Source: Nansenia antarctica
Taxonomy: Eukaryota > Chordata > Actinopteri > Argentiniformes > Microstomatidae
Length of the DNA stretch: 64,000 nt
Assembly: GCA_963989245.1 (NCBI GenBank)
Contig: OZ022349.1
Span: 33,907,616 to 33,971,615, forward strand
Direction: 5' to 3'
Part shown: positions 41,710-52,115 of the stretch, piece after piece
Layout: the number at the start of each line of letters is the position of its first letter
Position numbering within the stretch: the stretch's first letter is position 1
Translations under genes and position numbers: made by a program
The notes under the pieces: model-generated
What the model saw: the letters and a program-made list of their open reading frames with translations, nothing else
The model's database searches: none
What the model was told of the DNA's origin: nothing

Positions 41710-43752
41710 TGAGCAGACTGCTGTAACTTGCAAAGGCAAATCAAGTGTTGTATCTTGATTCTGCCGGGAAAGCAGAAAATGGAGAAAGAGTCGGGCCCAG
41801 AGGCCGGAAAGGTTAACGTGATTCGATTTGCATGGAGAGACCAGACGGAGGACATCCAGCTGAGGGATACCTTCACCCGGGTGGTGTTGCTGGGGCAACT
41901 GAAACTGACGGTCCCGGAAATCTTTTGCCTGATGGGCAATAGGCGGGAGAATGCCTTCGACGTGACCTTTCACTCGGCGGCCATGATCAGAAGGGTGATG
42001 GACATGGTTACCGTCGGGGCCGAGACCATGCCTCTGTCGCTCTACAGGGTGACGGACATGGGGAAAAATAATTTCAGGGTCATGACGGTGACCGTGTTCA
42101 ACGCTTATGTGAAGGATGAAGCCGTGGAGGGGTTCCTGAGCCGCTACTGCAGGGTCACGTCGGGGGCACGCCACATCAGGGACGCCCGGGGGATATGGAC
42201 CGGGACTCGTCAGTACCAGGTGCTCCTACGGCCAGAAGAGGGAGGCTTCGACGGCTACGCACACCCCCCGGCACTTTTCTCGCTGGGGGCGGACAGGGGC
42301 AACCTGTACTATGCCCGGCAGGCCCCTTTCTGCAAAAAGTGTATGCAGACGGGTCACGGGCAGGGGGACTGCCCTGGGATGAGGTGCAGGAACTGCAACG
42401 CCAAGGACCACGTGGCAAAAGACTGCACCCAGCCCAGGGAATGCCACAGTTGTGGCCTGAGAGGACACTTGTACAGGGACTGCCCAACCCGCCCTAAGCC
42501 GAAATCCTACGCCGATGCAGCAGGGGGGGCTAAGCCGAGGGACCATGGAGCCGGAAGAGCACCGAGCGGAGGCGCCCCCAGCACCTCCACCCCCACAACC
42601 CCCCCCGCCCCCAAACCCACCCCCCGCACCCGTCCCCCACCCCCCTCCCCCCCCCCTTCCCCCCCCCCTCCCCCCCTTCCTCCCCCCCCCCTCCCCCTCC
42701 CCCCCCCGCCTCCTCCCCCTTCCCCCCCCCTCCCCCTCCCCCCCCCCTCCTCCCCCTTCCCCCCCCGCCGCCTCTCCCTCTCCCCCTTCCCCCTCCACCC
42801 CCTCCCCCCCCCCTCCTCCCCCCCCCGCCCCCCCAGACTGAAGGACCCGGAGAACCAACCTCCGGTAGCAGGCCCTGAGGTGGGTGAGGCCCTGGAGGCC
42901 CTGGAGGCCCTGGAGAGGGAGCTGAGGGCGGCCCGGGGGAAACAGTCCCTGGATGCCCTGGAGAGGGAGCTGAATGTGCTCCTGGGGGAAGAAGACCCGC
43001 CCCAGGTTTTCGTGACACCTCTGGGGGGCACGCAGCAGGAGTCGACCCCCAGGAAGCAGCGGAAGAGGCTGCGGAAGAAGGAGAAGGACAGGGAGAGGAG
43101 GGCGGACAGGGGCCGCAGCAGGAGCCGCAGTGGGAGCAGTGAGGAAAGCCCGGGTGGGGGGTCTAAGCGGGTGAGTCACCTGCACCTGCTGATCGCTGGT
43201 CCCCCTGCCCAGGGGGAAAGTGGGGAAAATCTGGGGGTGAGAGGGGGGCCTCAGGCGGTTCTGAGGATGCCGGAGCCCCCGGTCTCAAGCCCTACATGGG
43301 CTGCACAGATGGAGTGGGAGGAGGCTGGGGGGGCCATGGAGACGGATGGAGGGGCGGATGGGACTGATGGGACGGATGAGAGTCCTGGAGGACAATTCGA
43401 TTGAGGAGGACCTTTACCCCTTGGGGTGAAGTATAATTTGTCTGATGGGTTATGTTGAACATTGAGGAGTGGGGTTGTCGGTTTGTTGTGTATGGTTTGT
43501 GTTGAGTTTAAAATATGCAGGTTTTGCATCCTGACCCTCCACAAAAGGATGGGGGGCAACAGTTTTTTGTGTTTTGGTTTATACAAAGTAACTGAATGTG
43601 GAAAGAAAGTGCTGTTGTGTTTTGGTTTGCGCCTTAACCCCCCACAAAAGAACGGGGGGTGGACGTGTTTGATTATTTTTGTGCAGTTTTAAATGGAAAG
43701 GGGGAACAAGGGTCCCCGTGTAAGGAGAAATGAAATAAAAACAATTTAACAA
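41710..43752 (+). mobile_element. Family C ORF1-only derivative (copy C2)
   Basis: It starts TGAGCAGACTG at U2 nt 52 and ends TTTAACAA at U2 nt 39, with the same 14-bp duplication TCTGTTCTTATCAG (41696-41709, 43753-43766) as the full-length copies. It contains the 5' UTR, an open ORF1, and the 3' UTR from ATATGCAGGTTTTGCAT (about 43514). The roughly 3.4-kb ORF2 is absent. ORF1 differs from C1 and C3 at many sites, so this is not a simple recent deletion of either. Because it integrated with the family hallmarks, it was presumably mobilised by ORF2 protein from a complete family C element. Confidence 0.9.
41779..43404 (+). CDS. Family C ORF1 protein, uninterrupted (C2)
   Basis: 541 aa from ATG 41779 (MEKESGPEAGKVNVIRF), the position equivalent to C1 and C3. 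The N-terminal domain (about 10-170) includes TFTRVVLLGQLKLTVPEIFC and FDVTFHSAAMIRRVMDMV. Three knuckles lie at 185-235: CKKCMQTGHGQGDC, CRNCNAKDHVAKDC and CHSCGLRGHLYRDC. A long proline tract follows (about 270-360), then EALEALEALERELRAAR, a likely coiled coil around 369-403, and an SR-rich segment near 445 (RGRSRSRSGSS). The C-terminus is acidic and ends SPGGQFD. The frame is continuous through the C-runs, unlike C1 and C3. It is the only family C protein this element encodes. Confidence 0.88.
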   Translation: MEKESGPEAGKVNVIRFAWRDQTEDIQLRDTFTRVVLLGQLKLTVPEIFCLMGNRRENAFDVTFHSAAMIRRVMDMVTVGAETMPLSLYRVTDMGKNNFRVMTVTVFNAYVKDEAVEGFLSRYCRVTSGARHIRDARGIWTGTRQYQVLLRPEEGGFDGYAHPPALFSLGADRGNLYYARQAPFCKKCMQTGHGQGDCPGMRCRNCNAKDHVAKDCTQPRECHSCGLRGHLYRDCPTRPKPKSYADAAGGAKPRDHGAGRAPSGGAPSTSTPTTPPAPKPTPRTRPPPPSPPPSPPPPPLPPPPLPLPPPPPPPSPPLPLPPPSSPFPPRRLSLSPFPLHPLPPPSSPPRPPRLKDPENQPPVAGPEVGEALEALEALERELRAARGKQSLDALERELNVLLGEEDPPQVFVTPLGGTQQESTPRKQRKRLRKKEKDRERRADRGRSRSRSGSSEESPGGGSKRVSHLHLLIAGPPAQGESGENLGVRGGPQAVLRMPEPPVSSPTWAAQMEWEEAGGAMETDGGADGTDGTDESPGGQFD

Positions 43753-43903
43753 TCTGTTCTTATCAGTTTAATATCTGATACGTCCCCTACCCGGGGACCA
43801 TATATTAAATTGATTTTTGCAACAGGGAGCTGGAATCGGGGCTTGCTCCGTCCACTCCACGCATCGACCTGGTATTGCAGTACATCCAGGAACGGTGCAC
43901 TCC
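43753..43903 (+). pseudogene. U2 snRNA 3' part (nt 39-189) after C2
   Basis: Unchanged from intact U2; begins with the right copy of the 14-bp duplication. Confidence 0.9.
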
Positions 43904-44067
43904 TATCTCATGTGAAGAAGAAGAAGAAGAAGAAGAAAGAAGAAGAAGAAGAAGAAGAAGAAGAACTCAAGGGCACACTAGTAGTGGTGTGGTTTCAGGC
44001 GGGATTTGAACTCACAACCTTCCGATCACAAGTCCAACTCACTATCCACTAGACCACCACTACCCAC

Positions 44068-44098
<31 letters not shown>

Positions 44099-44445
44099 AA
44101 GAAGAAGAAGAAGAAGAAGAAGAAGAAGAAGAAGAAGAAGAAGAAGAAGAAGAAGAAGAAGAAGAAGAAGAAGAAGAAGAAGAAGAAGAAGAAGAAGAAG
44201 AAGAAGAAGAACTCAAGGGCACACTAGTAGTGGTGTGGTTTCAGGCGGGATTTGAACTCACAACCTTCCGATCACAAGTCCAACTCACTATCCACTAGAC
44301 CACCACTACCCACTAAGAAGAAGAAGAAGAAGAAGAAGAAGAACTGAAGGGCACACTAGTAGTGGTGTGGTTTCAGGCGGGATTTGAACTCACAAGCTTC
44401 CAATCACAAGTCCAACTCACTATCCACTAGACCACCACTACCCAC
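43904..44445 (-). repeat. SINE-like/(TTC)n spacer
   Basis: Three units with a long AAG run at about 44069-44210. The last unit has the boundary changes plus CAAGCTTCC for CAACCTTCC. Confidence 0.9.
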
Positions 44446-44546
44446 AAAAAACGCACAAGCCCTTCGCCTTTTACTAAAGACTTCTGTGGAGAGGAACACT
44501 TACGAGTTCAAGCTATTTTTGGCAGGCTCTGCGTCTCGCTGAGCCC
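44446..44546 (+). pseudogene. U5 snRNA-like segment, 5'-truncated
   Basis: Same as the other units except CCCTTCGCC for CCTTTCGCC just before the loop. Confidence 0.85.
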
Positions 44547-44678
44547 ATATCCGTGTTTCAAGGTAAGCCAGGTGGGGGTCACAGGTCACAGGTCACAGGT
44601 CACAGGTCACAGGTCAACCCATTTTTCACACTTTGACCATAATGGCGGCGGAGGTGGGCGCGGTTCAATTTATGGGTT
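44547..44678 (+). promoter_or_regulatory. U2 5' flank upstream of B2
   Basis: Six GGTCACA repeats and the PSE-like segment; matches the B1 locus. Confidence 0.55.
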
Positions 44679-44704
44679 ATCGCTTCTCGGCCTTTTGGCT
44701 AAGA
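44679..44704 (+). pseudogene. U2 snRNA nt 1-26, 5' stub before B2
   Basis: Ends CTAAGA and switches to GCAAACTCTGG exactly as at B1. Confidence 0.9.
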
Positions 44705-44891
44705 GCAAACTCTGGTTTCTCTTCAAGAAACGCACAGGCCTTTCGCCCTTACTAGAGACTTCTATTAAAGCTAGTCTCCGGTGGGGTGTGGGTTTTTGTG
44801 TTTTTTTGAGAAATCTAGGGTTTTTCCTTTTTCCTCACTAGGCTCTATGCCCCTCCTTTTTTTCTATTCTTGGTCGGGGAGCACGTCTTCT

Positions 44892-45481
44892 CAGTAGGTG
44901 GCTTGTCCGCTGCTGGGAGGTGGCTCCCCCGACCCACCCCCCCTCTTTGAGCGGAACAGGCCGGGATCCGAGAGGAGCTGCCGGAGACCCGCGACTCTTC
45001 CAGTAGGTGGCCTTTTCACCACTGGGGCAGTTCGGCCGCTGGGCAGCCCCCCTCCAAAGAGCGGAAAGGCCGGACCCCGAGAGGAGCTTCCAAAGACCGC
45101 GACTCTTCCAGTAGGTGACCAGTAGGTGGCCTGCCCGCCACTGGAGCCACTGGAGCACGAGTTCGGCCCCTGGGCAGCCCCCCTCCAAAGAGCGGAAAGG
45201 CCGGACCCCGAGAGGAGCTTCCAAAGACCGCGACTCTTCCAGTAGGTGACCAGTAGGTGGCCTGCCCGCCACTGGAGCCACTGGAGCACGAGTTCGGCCC
45301 CTGGGCACCCCCCCTCCAAAGAGCGGACAGGCCGGACCCCGAGAGGAGCTTCCAAAGACCGCGACTCTTTCAGTAGGTGGCCTGCCCGCCACTGGAGCAC
45401 GAGTTCGGCCCCTGGGCAGCCCCCCTCAAAAGAGCGGAAAGGCCGGACCCCGAGAGGAGCTTCCGAAGACCTCGACTCTCC
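44892..45481 (+). repeat. Five tandem GC-rich repeats in the B2 5' UTR
   Basis: Same unit starts (CAGTAGGTGGC) and spacing as in B1, with single-base differences such as GGGCACCC for GGGCAGCC near 45306. Confidence 0.85.
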
Positions 45482-45872
45482 CAAGCACGCCAGAGGTGAG
45501 AGAGGGCCCAACACCCACCAGCCGACCCAGCTGAGCCAGTGGACCCCAACCAGACCAGGAGGGAGGACAACTATAACATCTAAGCTAGGAGCGAGAGGGA
45601 CACAGGGGAGTGCTTTCAAGACCGTAGGTCTGTGGCCACCTGGTGTCCCCACTCGCTCTCAGGTGTCCCTCTTTTGTCCCCAGACGGGAACCCAGTTCCA
45701 GACCCAAGCCAGAGTCCAAAATCTGCCGTGAGGACCTGAGAGGAACAACACCCCTAACCTAACGGCAAGTACCCTATTCCCCCCCCCCAAAAATTATCTA
45801 CAACCTCCCCCTAACCCTATTCCTCTCCCTCCTTCCTCCCTGATCCCCCACCCCCCCCACCCCACTCCAACG

Positions 45873-47447
45873 ATGAACCCCGGAGCGATGCGGCGCTACA
45901 ACGCCGTCAGGTTGACGCTCAACCCAACTGAGGAGGCTGCCATGGATGGAGCCCCCCAACAGAAGACTGCCAGACCAGTAACAACGATGACCCGCCTGGA
46001 ATTCAGCAGGGCGGTTCTACAGAGAGGTATGGGCTTTGTGCCGTCTGATCTAAACTGCCTGGTGAAGCCCCCTGGGCCGAATGAATGTTTTGAAGTTAGC
46101 TTTAAAACCCCCCAACTGTTAGAGGAATTCTGGACCTTTCATAGGATTAATGAACACAAACCCCCACTTAACCGTTTTACAGCCCACCCACTAACGGATT
46201 TAGAATCAAAAGTGGTCACAATTCAATTCCACAATGAGGTGATTCAGGAATATGATATTGAGGTGTGGCTACACCGTCATGCCACCCTTAAATCGGGGGC
46301 CCGGATGGTCCTGGATGAAGACGGAGTGTGGACGGGGGCCAAGAAATGGCTGGTGCAACTCCGTCCGGACCCGGAGGGGATAGGCGGAGTCCAACATATC
46401 CCCAGCACCATCAACCTGGGGAACAACAGGGGCTCCGTCTACTACTACGGTATGCCGAAGCTTTGCAGGAACTGCGGCCAATTGGGCCATCTGGCAGCGG
46501 CCTGCAAGGCCGTGGTATGTAAAATCTGCCGCCAAGACCACCCGACGTCGGAGTGCACCACGACCAGACCTTGCAACCTGTGCGGGGGACAGGGGCATCT
46601 TTACCGTGACTGCCCAAGTTCCTATGCAAGTAGAGCCCGGGGCTATAAATCCAACCAACCACCACCCCAACCCCCACCCCCACCCCAACCCACACCCCCA
46701 CCCCCACCCCAACCCCCACCCCAACCCACACCCCAACCCACACCCCAACCCACACCCAACATGGAGGAAGAGAAGGGAGAGACGGAGGAGGACCGGCGCC
46801 CGAGCGATGGAGGGGACGATCAGAGCTCGAGCGACGGAGAAGGAGAAGGAGAGGAACCAACCGTCCCAGCACCCCCTACAGACAACCTCAACACCCACCC
46901 CCTCCTAAACCCCATGGCCACCTCCACCCCCTGCAAAAACACCATGAAGGGGGAGCCGGCCTCTATTGAGATAGCCACCAGCAGCACACCGCAGATCCAC
47001 CTCCCCTCCCAATCAGACAGTGAAAATGACTGGAGCTTGGCTCAACCAAAACGCAAAAGACCACAAAAAAAGGCAATCCGGAAAAAACCAGACAAAAAGA
47101 CTACTCCAGAACCCAAACCCCAACGCCATACAGGTAAGCCGGCTCCCCCCCCCAAACCCTCCTCCCCACCCTCTTCCTCTCTCCAGTCATCACATGCTCC
47201 TCACCCTGCACAGCCCACCAGCCACCCCCAGTCCATGCTCACCGGACCGTACGGGCCACCGAAAATCACCTCATCAACAACACAGATGAGGGGGCCACCA
47301 GGCAGTCAGAGGGGAGACAACCCCCACACCATGAGCAGCCAAGGGGAGGTACCACACTATCTGGCCCCCAACGACCCATTGGAGGGCCTCAACCTCATGT
47401 GCAATAGTTTAGCAAAAATTGGAACAAACCAAATCCAAGAACCATGA
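45873..47447 (+). CDS. Family B ORF1 protein (B2)
   Basis: 524 aa, the same length as the B1 product and almost identical. The only difference noticed is in the proline tract (QPTPQ for QPPPQ). The three knuckles, acidic region and basic region are unchanged. The near absence of amino-acid change fits either recent duplication or gene conversion. It overlaps ORF2 by ATGA. Confidence 0.9.
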   Translation: MNPGAMRRYNAVRLTLNPTEEAAMDGAPQQKTARPVTTMTRLEFSRAVLQRGMGFVPSDLNCLVKPPGPNECFEVSFKTPQLLEEFWTFHRINEHKPPLNRFTAHPLTDLESKVVTIQFHNEVIQEYDIEVWLHRHATLKSGARMVLDEDGVWTGAKKWLVQLRPDPEGIGGVQHIPSTINLGNNRGSVYYYGMPKLCRNCGQLGHLAAACKAVVCKICRQDHPTSECTTTRPCNLCGGQGHLYRDCPSSYASRARGYKSNQPPPQPPPPPQPTPPPPPQPPPQPTPQPTPQPTPNMEEEKGETEEDRRPSDGGDDQSSSDGEGEGEEPTVPAPPTDNLNTHPLLNPMATSTPCKNTMKGEPASIEIATSSTPQIHLPSQSDSENDWSLAQPKRKRPQKKAIRKKPDKKTTPEPKPQRHTGKPAPPPKPSSPPSSSLQSSHAPHPAQPTSHPQSMLTGPYGPPKITSSTTQMRGPPGSQRGDNPHTMSSQGEVPHYLAPNDPLEGLNLMCNSLAKIGTNQIQEP

Positions 47448-50400
47448 GGATAACAATCTCATCTCTCAACACCAGAAGCCTCCGGCAACCAGACAAACGG
47501 GAGGTCGTCTACCAGTACATCACCCAACATCAGTCAGACATGTATATCCTCCAGGAGTGCGCCATCCCATTCAAGGAGATGGACGCCACCCTGGAGGAGG
47601 AATGGACACGGGGGGACTCTCTCTGGTCAGGCTCAAACATTGATAGAGCTGATGGGGTCGGCATTTTGGTGGCCAACCCTTTTCTGCAGACCAAAAAGGG
47701 GGAGGTTGTAGAGAGCGGGCGAATCCTGGTTCTGGACCTAGAGATCCAGGGTTCGCCGCTGAGGGTCATCAATGTGTACGGCCCAACCAACGTGGCCAAG
47801 AGAGTCTCCCTTTTCAAGAAACTTCGGTCTCTCCTCCTCATCCCCACACCAGTCCTAGTGGGGGGAGATTTCAACTGTGCCCTCCGGGATGAGGACCGCA
47901 GCAGGCCCAGGAGAGACCGATCCACTACAGAACTTCAGTCCATCATAGACGACTTCCAACTGGTAGACGCCGGTGGCACCTCCCCGCCGACACACACAAG
48001 GGTGAGTTCCTCCGGGAATTCTTCCTCCAGGATAGACATGTTCTTGCTCTCGCCAGGTCTGAGGATGGGAACCCTGACCAGCCAGGCGGCCCACTTCTCG
48101 GACCACAGGATGTTGACAGTGTCCCTGGAATGGGATGGCCAAACAAGAGCGGGTAGGGGTACCTGGAGGATGAATACATCGATCCTTCAGGACCCAACAG
48201 TGGTGCATTCCTTCTCCAGGCGCTACCTGGAGTGGAGGACCCTAAAAGAACTGTTCGACTCCCCGATAGAGTGGTGGGAGATGGTTAAGGCCAGGACAAA
48301 GGGCTACTTCGGGTCAGTCGGAAGGAGGAAAGCGGCAGAACAGAGGGCCAGGTTTCAACACCACAATGCGGCCCTCCAACGCCTAAGTCTCCTACAACTG
48401 GGTGGTCTGGATGTGGCCCGAGAACTGGCTGAGACCAAACAACACCTTGCCACCCTCTACCGGGAGCAACAACAAAAGAAACAGTTCAGGGAAAAACTCC
48501 AGGGCCTGGAGGAGGAGGAGAAATGCACACGCCACTTCTTCCGCAAGGCACGGTCAAAACACAAGCCTATCCTGTCCCTATACGACACCAATGGGGACAC
48601 CGTGTCAGACAGAGGCAACATCCCGGGGGTGGCAAGAGAGTTCTACGAGAGTCTCTACAACATCAAGACAACCGACGAGACTCTCATGGCCACCTTCCTG
48701 GATGGTCTGGACCGGGTCCCCGAGGGTGGTGAGAGTGAGAACCCAGAGCTGACCACGGAGGAGCTCACCCGGGCCGTGCACTCCTTGAATACACACAAGG
48801 CCCCTGGACCGGATGGGATCCCAGCAGAGTTCTACAAGACTCTCTGGGATCTCCTCAAGGAGGACTTGGCGGAGGTCTTCAAAGCCGTCTACAGGGAAGG
48901 GAGGCTTGGAGAGTCAATGAGACAGAGTACGGTCACACTGATCCCCAAGAAAGGGGACCTCAAGGACCTCCGGAACTGGCGCCCCATCAATCTCCTCCCA
49001 GTGGACTATAAAATTATGACAAAAGCCCTCACCCAACGGTTTCAAACCCTCCTCCCCTCAGTTATAGCCCCTGACCAAACCTGTAGCGTCCCCGGTAGGT
49101 CCATCAACGACAACCTGCTCCTGGTGAGAGACCTCATCCTGCACTCCCAGGAGCGGAGGTCCCCTTTAGGCCTTCTCAGCCTGGATCAGGAGAAGGCCTT
49201 TGACAGGGTTAGCCATGGTTTCCTGCAGAGGGTGCTGAGGGGCATGAACTTCCCCCAGCACCTGCTCAACTGGACCGAACTCTGCTACAACAACATCACG
49301 AGCAGAGTTCGGATCAACAACCAGTTGACAGACCCCTTCCCCATCAAAGCTGGAGTACGGCAGGGATGCCCCTTGGCCCCTCTACTGTACGTCATCTACC
49401 TGGAGCCGTTCCTACGGAAGATCAGGAGCTCCCCCAACATCATGGGCTACCCTCTACCAGGGGCCCGGGGGGAGAGGCTCAAGGTGGTGGCGTACATGGA
49501 CGACATTACCATCGTCGGCACAGATAGTCGCTCCATTTCCACAGCAACGAAAGTGGTGGAGGACTACTGTGCAGCCACTGGCGCCCTGATCAATAGGGGT
49601 AAGTGTGAGCTGTTTCTGTCGCAGCACTGGCAGGAGAACCTGGCAACCTCCTTCCCTGTAAAGACGGAAAACATTAAGCTGCTGGGGATCACCTACCAGA
49701 AAGATGGAGGAGCCTCCGGCAGCTGGAAGGAGACCATCCGCCAGGTCCAAAAGAAGATCTGTGAGTGGAGTGCACGGCCTCTCACAATGACAGGCAAGAT
49801 CCTGGTCCTGAAGGCTATTGTTCTTCCCATTCTCCTTTACCTGGGCAGGGTGTTTCCCCCAGACAGAGCAGTATCCAAAACCATCGAAAGGACCATGTTT
49901 ACCTTTGTCTGGGGGAGCCAGATGGAAAAACTAAAACGCACCACCCTGTACAAAACAGTGGAGAATGGGGGGAAAGGGGTCCCAGACATCCTAAACATCA
50001 TTAGGGCACAGGGACTCTCCAACCTCATCAACAACATCAACAACAAAGATAGGAAAGCCAGGTTCTTTGAAATATACTATGCCACACCCATCCTCCGGAC
50101 ACTCAGGGTGACCGCATCAATAAATCACACTGTGCCCTACAGCTGGGACCCCCCTCCAGTCTACAAGATATGGAGGGACTTTGCCTTCAAGACAGGATTG
50201 TCCGCGGCTGGGCTGGCCTCATGGAAATACAAAGACATTATGACCTTCATAAGGTCGAAGGAAACCATTACTCACCCCAAGGCCAGCACAGCCGTGGACT
50301 CCAAACAGGTATGGAAAAACATTAATCATAAATGTACTAACAATAAACAAAAAGACATTGCCTGGATGGCTGCTCATGGTTGTCTCCCCACTAGGGAATT

Positions 50401-50830
50401 CTTGCATAGGCGGCACATCGCAACGACTGACAAATGCCCCCACGGATGCACGGACACAGAACACATTAACCACCTGTTCTGTGAGTGCTCCGTGGCCAGG
50501 CGGGTCTGGGCCCTGTTTGTTCCCTCTGTCTCCCTAAACAGCCTGCTGACCCTGCCCCGCTTGACGAGCGAGAACATCCTGTATGGTCCTCCCGGGGGGT
50601 GCACAACCCCCCAACTACAACAACAGTGGAGGATCATCAGCGCCGTCAAGCAGGTACTCTGGGAGACGAGGAACATCAGGGTCTATCAGAAACAGAGCGT
50701 CCACCTGACAACCCTGAGGAGGAGAATCACCCTCTGCCTCAGGGACCATGCTATTGTTGACTTTAAAAATAACCCGGATCAAGCAAGAGCGGTGTGGGGG
50801 GTGGAGAGATGGAAGGACGTCATCCTCTAA
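47444..50830 (+). CDS. Family B ORF2: APE endonuclease / reverse transcriptase (B2)
   Basis: 1128 aa with all endonuclease and RT motifs of the B1 protein (GGDFN, SDH, YMDD, C-terminal CCHC). Differences from B1 include FDRVSH for FDRVNH next to RT motif A, NRGKCE for NRSKCE, SGSWKE for SVSWKE, ERTMF for ERIMF, ASINH for ASLNH and TSENI for TGDNI. Family A also has FDRVSH, so S is a tolerated residue there. Open throughout and potentially active. Confidence 0.93.
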   Translation: MRITISSLNTRSLRQPDKREVVYQYITQHQSDMYILQECAIPFKEMDATLEEEWTRGDSLWSGSNIDRADGVGILVANPFLQTKKGEVVESGRILVLDLEIQGSPLRVINVYGPTNVAKRVSLFKKLRSLLLIPTPVLVGGDFNCALRDEDRSRPRRDRSTTELQSIIDDFQLVDAGGTSPPTHTRVSSSGNSSSRIDMFLLSPGLRMGTLTSQAAHFSDHRMLTVSLEWDGQTRAGRGTWRMNTSILQDPTVVHSFSRRYLEWRTLKELFDSPIEWWEMVKARTKGYFGSVGRRKAAEQRARFQHHNAALQRLSLLQLGGLDVARELAETKQHLATLYREQQQKKQFREKLQGLEEEEKCTRHFFRKARSKHKPILSLYDTNGDTVSDRGNIPGVAREFYESLYNIKTTDETLMATFLDGLDRVPEGGESENPELTTEELTRAVHSLNTHKAPGPDGIPAEFYKTLWDLLKEDLAEVFKAVYREGRLGESMRQSTVTLIPKKGDLKDLRNWRPINLLPVDYKIMTKALTQRFQTLLPSVIAPDQTCSVPGRSINDNLLLVRDLILHSQERRSPLGLLSLDQEKAFDRVSHGFLQRVLRGMNFPQHLLNWTELCYNNITSRVRINNQLTDPFPIKAGVRQGCPLAPLLYVIYLEPFLRKIRSSPNIMGYPLPGARGERLKVVAYMDDITIVGTDSRSISTATKVVEDYCAATGALINRGKCELFLSQHWQENLATSFPVKTENIKLLGITYQKDGGASGSWKETIRQVQKKICEWSARPLTMTGKILVLKAIVLPILLYLGRVFPPDRAVSKTIERTMFTFVWGSQMEKLKRTTLYKTVENGGKGVPDILNIIRAQGLSNLINNINNKDRKARFFEIYYATPILRTLRVTASINHTVPYSWDPPPVYKIWRDFAFKTGLSAAGLASWKYKDIMTFIRSKETITHPKASTAVDSKQVWKNINHKCTNNKQKDIAWMAAHGCLPTREFLHRRHIATTDKCPHGCTDTEHINHLFCECSVARRVWALFVPSVSLNSLLTLPRLTSENILYGPPGGCTTPQLQQQWRIISAVKQVLWETRNIRVYQKQSVHLTTLRRRITLCLRDHAIVDFKNNPDQARAVWGVERWKDVIL

Positions 50831-51463
50831 ATCCCCCCCCCATGCCGCGCCGCATCGCCCAACCCCCCCCCACCCCGGGCCTACCTCACTACACCACCAG
50901 TTCCTGCACTATCACCTTCACCACCGTTCCAGCACAAGCCCTGGTCAGCAGTATCACCATCACAAGGACCAGGAGAGGAGCAGCGCACAACACCAACAGG
51001 GAAGTTTACTGCACCTTCCACCACCTACACATGTACACAGCACTGACCCACTTCCTACCCTCACCAGAATATCACCACACACAACCCACAGCCGAACCAG
51101 CCGTCTCTGCCAGCACCACCAGCACCAGGATGACCAACACCACTGGGTCACAGGGAAGTACTGATCACCCGCCTGACACCAAAATGCACACTACACAAAC
51201 CATGCACACCTCCCTTCTCTCACTCCTGTATCTTTTCAGGCACATGTCATATCCAGCTCTGACACCTACCCAGGCTTCCAGACCCAGGAGCAGAGACCGG
51301 CGGGAACCACCACGTCACCCCAGCACCAACCCCAGGTTCCAACTCAGCGACCCCAAACCCCCTGTTCCGGGCCCCCCCCCCCCAACTCCAGGCCCCCAGC
51401 TACAGGCCCAGTCCCCTACCCGCCAACCCCCAACCCCCAGCCCGGAACAAGCTGAGAAGAGCC

Positions 51464-51835
51464 AGGGAGCTTTTTCCCTGGATAAGCTGTGTACAGGTTT
51501 TTCGCCTCTGCTTGCCTGCCATGCGCCGAGCTCTCTGGGCCTCTCCTCAGGGGCCTCCGGTCGGCCTGCGTGCTCGATCTGCTCCGCCGCTGGGGCGCCT
51601 GGTCCGGCTAGCCTCGTGAAGGGCTACAGGAGTCTGAGCCTGGTGGGCTGGGCCGGATGCGCCGGTGGTGGGGCGGGTCGGGTGAGTCGGGTGTGTGGGG
51701 TCCCTCGGGGGAGGGAGGTGGGGGAGCCACGGCTTTGCACTGGTGGGCAAACTGGATAGTAGTCGCTCTACAACTAGAGGGCTGCAGGGGAATTTTTTTC
51801 CCGGATGCACAGCGAACAGGTTTTTTACCCCTGCC
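51464..51835 (+). other. Two-lobed module in the B2 3' UTR
   Basis: Copy of the B1 module: AGGGAGCTTTTTCCCT with TGTACAGGTTTTT, and about 240 bp later GGGGAATTTTTTTCCC with ACAGGTTTTTTACC. The second lobe has one extra T compared with B1. Confidence 0.75.
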
Positions 51836-52031
51836 TCCTACCGACACTGGAACCTGGACACTGAACACTGAACACTGAACATTACACTACACTGGACAAT
51901 ACACTGAACACTGAGCACTTTAGTTAGTTTAATGTTGGTTGTTGTTGAATGTAATGTCTTAAATGTCTGATTGTTTGATTAATTGATTGTATATACGGTG
52001 TTGTGTTTTTATAAAAACCAATAAAAAACAC

Positions 52032-52044
52032 CTGTTCTTATCAG
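52032..52044 (+). pseudogene. U2 snRNA nt 40-52 between B2 and C3
   Basis: Only CTGTTCTTATCAG remains. The GTAGTA core present at the B1/C1 junction is missing, and the C3 target duplication is visible for 13 nt. Confidence 0.85.
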
Positions 52045-52115
52045 TGAGCAGAGTTCTTTAACTTGCAAAGGCAATAATCAAGTGTTGTATCTTGATTCTG
52101 CCGGGAAAGCAGAAA

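Larger units (their letters stand above)
44705..52031 (+). mobile_element. Family B non-LTR retrotransposon, complete (copy B2)
   Basis: Co-linear with B1 from the U5-like start (44707-44763) through both ORFs to the AATAAAAAACAC end, differing only at scattered bases. The 3' junction differs: CACCTGTTCTT here against CACCTGTAGTATCTGTTCTT at B1, a 9-bp difference flanked by CTG repeats that fits a slippage deletion after duplication. Both ORFs are open. Confidence 0.88.
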
